DNA from: Candidatus Aenigmatarchaeota archaeon
GTDB lineage: Archaea > Aenigmatarchaeota > Aenigmatarchaeia > QMZP01
DNA length: 9,764 bases
Direction of reading: 5' to 3'
Assembly (NCBI GenBank): GCA_030672315.1
Contig: DAOVGQ010000023.1
Coordinates: forward strand, 1-9,764
Notes under the pieces: model-generated
The model's input: the letters and a program-made list of their open reading frames with translations, nothing else
Told to the model about the DNA's origin: nothing
Databases searched by the model: none
Part shown: piece by piece, positions 7,388 to 9,764 of the stretch
How the letters are laid out: every line of letters begins with the position of its first letter
How positions within the stretch are numbered: position 1 is the stretch's first letter
Program-made: the position numbers and the translations under genes

Positions 7388-7438
7388 TCAGATGGAGGCA
7401 ATATCCTTGAGGATATCGTGAAGGCATATCGCCTCCAT
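7388..7438 (-). CDS. Possible 16-codon leaderless leader ORF
   Basis: ATG at 7438 begins MEAICLHDILKDIASI and ends at TGA (complement of 7388-7390), followed in frame by TAG and TGA, so three stops lie in a row. The ATG is 30 bases from the 5' end of the TATA box at 7461-7468, the spacing expected of a leaderless archaeal message. It may be a leader peptide, the true N-terminus of the downstream ORF after a frameshift, or chance. Confidence 0.25.
   Translation of the reverse strand: MEAICLHDILKDIASI
7392..7438 (-). promoter_or_regulatory. 13-bp inverted repeat at the 5' end of the small-ORF transcript
   Basis: ATGGAGGCAATAT (7392-7404) and ATATCGCCTCCAT (7426-7438) are inverted copies matching at 12 of 13 positions, with a 21-bp spacer. 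In RNA made from the minus strand the mismatch becomes a G-U pair. A second hairpin, GATATCC-TCAA-GGATATT in the minus-strand sense, competes for the right arm. The left arm in RNA contains the SD-like GGAGGCGAT, and the right arm contains CCTCC, which would mask it. It lies directly at the start site predicted from the TATA box. It could be an RNA switch or a DNA operator. No T-run follows, so it is not an intrinsic terminator. Confidence 0.55.
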
Positions 7439-7460
7439 AAAAAGAGCTTGACTCTGGCCC

Positions 7461-7468
7461 AATATAAA
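7461..7468 (-). promoter_or_regulatory. TATA box for the small-ORF transcript
   Basis: On the minus strand this is TTTATATT preceded by purine-containing ATAGG, which could act as a BRE. The predicted transcription start is close to 7438. It would make the small ORFs independent of orc1. Confidence 0.55.
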
Positions 7469-7483
7469 CCTATGGATAGGACA

Positions 7484-7550
7484 TTTCCGTTTTCCTTTTT
7501 TCCGTTATATCCGCTTGATATCGGTTTCATCCAGAACTGGGATTTCCGTT
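7484..7550 (+). repeat. Three TTTCCGTT copies at the 3' end of orc1
   Basis: Identical octamers lie at 7484-7491, 7499-7506 and 7543-7550, the last inside the orc1 coding end. I saw no other copies in the window. The first two sit in a pyrimidine-rich run (TTTTCCTTTTTTCC). In minus-strand RNA this would be A-rich, so it is not an orc1 oligo-T terminator. It may be a protein-binding cluster or a low-complexity tract. Confidence 0.45.
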
Positions 7551-8624
7551 AGAGCCCCCTGGCCGGATAATGGAATAGACCCTCCACCTGGCCTTACCCT
7601 CTGAACTGACCAGGCCTAAGTGGGCCAGCCTGTCCATGTGGTTTCTGAATGTCCTGTCTGTGACATCGCTGAGGCCCCTCTGGCCGTAGAGCTTCTGGAA
7701 CCTCTTTAAGAGCTCCCCGCCGTCAATAGTCTCCTCCAGGTTGAGTATCTCCATTATGAGCCTCTGGTGGGGGGAGAGCATCTCGATGTTCCTCTCTGTG
7801 CTGCTCACCATGGCCCTGGGAAGGGCCCTTTCTATCGAGCTGTCCGGTATCTTCTCAAGGTCCTTGTTCTCAGCCTCCTCAGCAGCTATCCTTAGGGTTT
7901 CTATGGCAACACGGGCATCGCCCCCTGAGGCAGAGGCCATCCTCTCGAGCTGGGCTGACTTGACCACCCCCGGAAGCAGTCCCCACTCAGTCCTGTCCTT
8001 GAGTATGTCGAGAATCTCCCCATCCCTGTAGACAGGGAACTCCAGGTGCTCTGAAGAGGCCAGGCGGCTCCTGACCCTGGGGTCTGCATTGTGCAGGGCT
8101 GTCTCTGAGTTTGAAATCAGTATGAGGCATGCACCCTGCAGGGTGGCCAGGTCGTACAGGACCATGTCGTCATCGAGCCTGTCCACCTCATCAAGGATTA
8201 TCACGCAGTAGCGCTGCTCAAGGCGCTTCCTCAGGCTTTCAAGCAGCTCGTCAGTGGGCGTGCCCTTCCTGTGGACCGAGAGTGTGAGACCCATGTCCTG
8301 GAGTATGCTGTAGAGGATCTTGAACCTGGAGGAGCACTCCCAGCAGTTTATGTAGCTGTTCTGGACCGAGGTGCTGTGGACAGAGAGCTCCTCGGCCACG
8401 AACCTTGCGATGCAGGTCTTGCCTGTCCCCGGGCTGCCAAAGACAAGGGTGTTCCTGGGCTCCATATCCTTAAGGATGGGTTTCAGGCAGTCCCTTATGG
8501 CATCAAGCTGGCCCTCCCTGTGCAGGACCCTGCTGGGTATGAACTGCTCCCTGAGGGCGCGGGCGTCCCTGATTATTCTGTTCTCCTCGTAGATAGGCCT
8601 CACCGATACTGCACAACCCTTCAC
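7527..8624 (-). CDS. cdc6: Orc1/Cdc6 replication initiator
   Basis: This is an AAA+ ATPase that binds archaeal origins and helps load the MCM helicase. Walker A GSPGTGKT is at residues 63-70, Walker B VIILDEVD at 141-148, a sensor-1 asparagine at N172 (ISNSE), and sensor 2 GGDAR at 234-238. The C-terminal winged helix lies at about 280-352 (LSPHQRLIMEILN onward). The last ~12 residues are a Gly/Ser/Pro tail. At 365 residues it is slightly shorter than many relatives (about 400) but appears complete. The start is uncertain: GTG at 8624 gives 365 residues, and GTG at 8603 gives a protein beginning MRPIYEENRIIRD, seven residues shorter. Neither has a clear SD. The 8624 codon lies in an inverted repeat. 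The gene is divergent from amrS. Its stop overlaps a downstream ATG (ATGA), but coupling there is doubtful. Confidence 0.96.
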   Translation of the reverse strand: MKGCAVSVRPIYEENRIIRDARALREQFIPSRVLHREGQLDAIRDCLKPILKDMEPRNTLVFGSPGTGKTCIARFVAEELSVHSTSVQNSYINCWECSSRFKILYSILQDMGLTLSVHRKGTPTDELLESLRKRLEQRYCVIILDEVDRLDDDMVLYDLATLQGACLILISNSETALHNADPRVRSRLASSEHLEFPVYRDGEILDILKDRTEWGLLPGVVKSAQLERMASASGGDARVAIETLRIAAEEAENKDLEKIPDSSIERALPRAMVSSTERNIEMLSPHQRLIMEILNLEETIDGGELLKRFQKLYGQRGLSDVTDRTFRNHMDRLAHLGLVSSEGKARWRVYSIIRPGGSNGNPSSG

Positions 8625-8647
8625 TTATGCAGAAAGGTCGTGAAGGG
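8617..8647. promoter_or_regulatory. 8-bp inverted repeat over the orc1 start codon
   Basis: CCCTTCAC (8617-8624) and GTGAAGGG (8640-8647) are perfect inverted copies with a 15-bp spacer. The left arm includes the complement of the GTG start at 8624. In orc1 RNA it could fold and mask the start. As DNA it offers two oppositely oriented G-rich half-sites, which could suit initiator binding and autoregulation. Confidence 0.55.
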
Positions 8648-8676
8648 GAATGAACTTGTGTTTTAATTCTGCCAAG

Positions 8677-8713
8677 CGGAATTATAAAAGTTCCGGTAGG
8701 CTAGTACCCGGAA
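8677..8713. promoter_or_regulatory. Divergent orc1/amrS promoter with overlapping dyads
   Basis: TTATAAAAG at 8682-8690 is a good TATA box for amrS, predicting a start near 8710; on the other strand CTTTTATAAT could serve orc1. The box is framed by CGGAA (8677-8681) and TTCCG (8691-8695), a perfect 5-bp inverted repeat with 9-bp spacing. A second dyad shares the middle half-site: TTCCGGTA (8691-8698) and TACCCGGAA (8705-8713), eight pairs with one bulge. Bound protein here would block both promoters. Weaker alternative boxes are AATTAAAA on the minus strand (8661-8668) for orc1 and TTTTAAG (8718-8724) for a leaderless amrS. Confidence 0.5.
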
Positions 8714-8745
8714 GAGATTTTAAGCCTTGGGATAAAAGAATTTGT

Positions 8746-9753
8746 ATGAAGGAGGCTCTTTTCTACAGGAAGCTGGAAGGTAAGAAGGTCCAGTGTTTTC
8801 TCTGTCCCCGGAAATGTATAATCCTCCCTGGCAAGAGAGGCTTTTGCATGGTCAGGGAGAACCAGGGAGGGGTCTTGTACAGCCTTGTCTATGAGAGGCT
8901 GTGCTCCATGGCAGTGGACCCGATAGAGAAGAAGCCTCTCTATCACTTTGCACCGGGCTCGAGCTGCCTCTCCATATGCACAGTGGGGTGCAACCTGGAC
9001 TGCCAGTTCTGCCAGAACTGGCAGATATCGCACCCAGAGGAGGTGACAGGGGAGCACGTCCCTCCTGAGAGGATTGTGGAGATAGCAAAGAAACAGGGTG
9101 TGGAGGGCATCTCGTACACCTACACAGAGCCGACTATATTCTTTGAATACGCCCTGGATACCATGAAGCTGGCCAGGCGAGCTGGCTTCTACAACTGCTG
9201 GGTCTCCAACGGGTTCACCAATCCGGAGCCTGTCCTGGAGGCGAGCCGCTACCTGGACGCCATCAATATTGACATTAAGGGCTCCGAGGCCTTCTACAGG
9301 AAGCTCTGCAACGTCCCGAGCGAGGCCGCTGTAAAGAAGGCTGCCAGAATATACAGGGAGCAGGGGGTATGGGTGGAGGTCACCACCCTGGTAATCCCGG
9401 GGTACAATGACTCCAGGAGTGTCCTGGCCGGCATCTCGAGGTGGGTCAGGAAGAACCTCGGTCCTGACACCCCCATGCACTTCTCAAGGTTTCACCCGCA
9501 CTTCAAGATGAGGGATGCAGAGCCCACCCCGGCCAGGACCCTAGAGATGGCACACAGGATAGCTGTAAAGGAGGGCCTCAGGTATGTCTACCTGGGAAAC
9601 GTCCCGGGCCACAGGAGCGAGTCAACATACTGCCCGGGGTGCGGGAAGCCCCTGATAGAGAGGCATGGCTTCGGGGTCGCGGCCATGAGGGATACCTGCG
9701 AATGCGGCCACAAGCTTGCCCTGGCAGGAAGGAAATGGAGTAGATTGAAATAG
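8746..9753 (+). CDS. amrS: AmmeMemoRadiSam system radical SAM enzyme
   Basis: This is a 335-residue radical SAM protein of the AmrS family, related to pyruvate-formate-lyase-activating enzymes and found with AMMECR1 and Memo proteins; its exact reaction is not firmly established. The cluster motif CxxxCxxC is C82-C86-C89 in GCNLDCQFCQNW. An N-terminal cysteine set (C17, C20, C24, C34) and a C-terminal set (C296, C299, C318, C320; CPGCG and CECG) could bind metal. The TYTEPT segment at 125-130 is typical of the SAM-binding core. I chose ATG 8746, which gives MKEALFYRKL as in relatives. The frame is open back to an upstream start at 8650, but that would place the promoter TATA box inside the gene. 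Genes for AMMECR1 and Memo are not in this window. There is no strong SD. Confidence 0.93.
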   Translation: MKEALFYRKLEGKKVQCFLCPRKCIILPGKRGFCMVRENQGGVLYSLVYERLCSMAVDPIEKKPLYHFAPGSSCLSICTVGCNLDCQFCQNWQISHPEEVTGEHVPPERIVEIAKKQGVEGISYTYTEPTIFFEYALDTMKLARRAGFYNCWVSNGFTNPEPVLEASRYLDAINIDIKGSEAFYRKLCNVPSEAAVKKAARIYREQGVWVEVTTLVIPGYNDSRSVLAGISRWVRKNLGPDTPMHFSRFHPHFKMRDAEPTPARTLEMAHRIAVKEGLRYVYLGNVPGHRSESTYCPGCGKPLIERHGFGVAAMRDTCECGHKLALAGRKWSRLK

Positions 9754-9764
9754 GTTAACATTAA

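Noticed and set aside
7244..7552. 102-codon plus-strand frame between serS and orc1
   Set aside because: It is antisense to the better supported minus-strand small ORF, crosses the inverted repeat and runs into orc1, with no SD and no recognisable product.
8631..8650. Canonical ORB element (GAAA followed by GAAGGGG)
   Set aside because: The two parts are separated by several extra bases compared with known ORBs, so the resemblance is only to the G-rich half.
8650..8745. Upstream-extended amrS start
   Set aside because: The extra 32 residues do not resemble the family and would contain the TATA box and dyads. MKEALFYRKL is the typical N-terminus.
8701..9480. 259-codon minus-strand frame opposite amrS
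   Set aside because: The AmrS assignment on the plus strand is secure through its cysteine motifs. The antisense frame is a by-product of GC-ending codons.

Overview
The window reads as ordinary chromosomal DNA from an archaeon. It has an archaeal-type translation initiation factor (aIF5B), an Orc1/Cdc6 replication initiator, an archaeal-style seryl-tRNA synthetase, TATA-box-like promoters, oligo-T terminators and heavy use of AGG (Arg) and ATA (Ile) codons. Some genes have a strong Shine-Dalgarno (SD) site and others look leaderless. The phylum cannot be fixed from this sequence.

Layout from left to right. (1) On the minus strand, the first 346 codons of infB (aIF5B), whose 3' end lies outside the window. 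(2) A divergent intergenic region of about 185 bp (counting to the carA TTG) with a 45-bp imperfect tandem repeat and several TATA-like boxes. (3) On the plus strand, carA-carB, the two subunits of glutamine-dependent carbamoyl-phosphate synthetase, overlapping by 11 nt. (4) A 280-bp gap holding a nested hairpin, a T-run and an AT-rich promoter. (5) serS on the plus strand, ending at an oligo-T terminator. (6) A 514-bp stretch with no recognisable large gene, running from serS to the end of orc1. It is not empty: the minus strand carries a TATA box, a 13-bp inverted repeat, a possible 62-codon ORF and a 43-codon ORF with a near-consensus SD. (7) orc1/cdc6 on the minus strand. (8) A divergent region of about 120 bp that is dense in inverted repeats. 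(9) amrS on the plus strand, the radical SAM enzyme of the AmmeMemoRadiSam set.

How the genes work together: carA and carB form one enzyme that feeds arginine and pyrimidine synthesis. infB and serS belong to translation but are not obviously co-transcribed with their neighbours. orc1 is the only replication gene, and the structured DNA on both sides of it makes this a candidate origin neighbourhood, although I found no convincing canonical ORB sequence. No defence system, mobile element, CRISPR array, rRNA or tRNA was seen. The least explained parts are the two small minus-strand ORFs beyond orc1 with their structured leader, and the dyads around the orc1 start.
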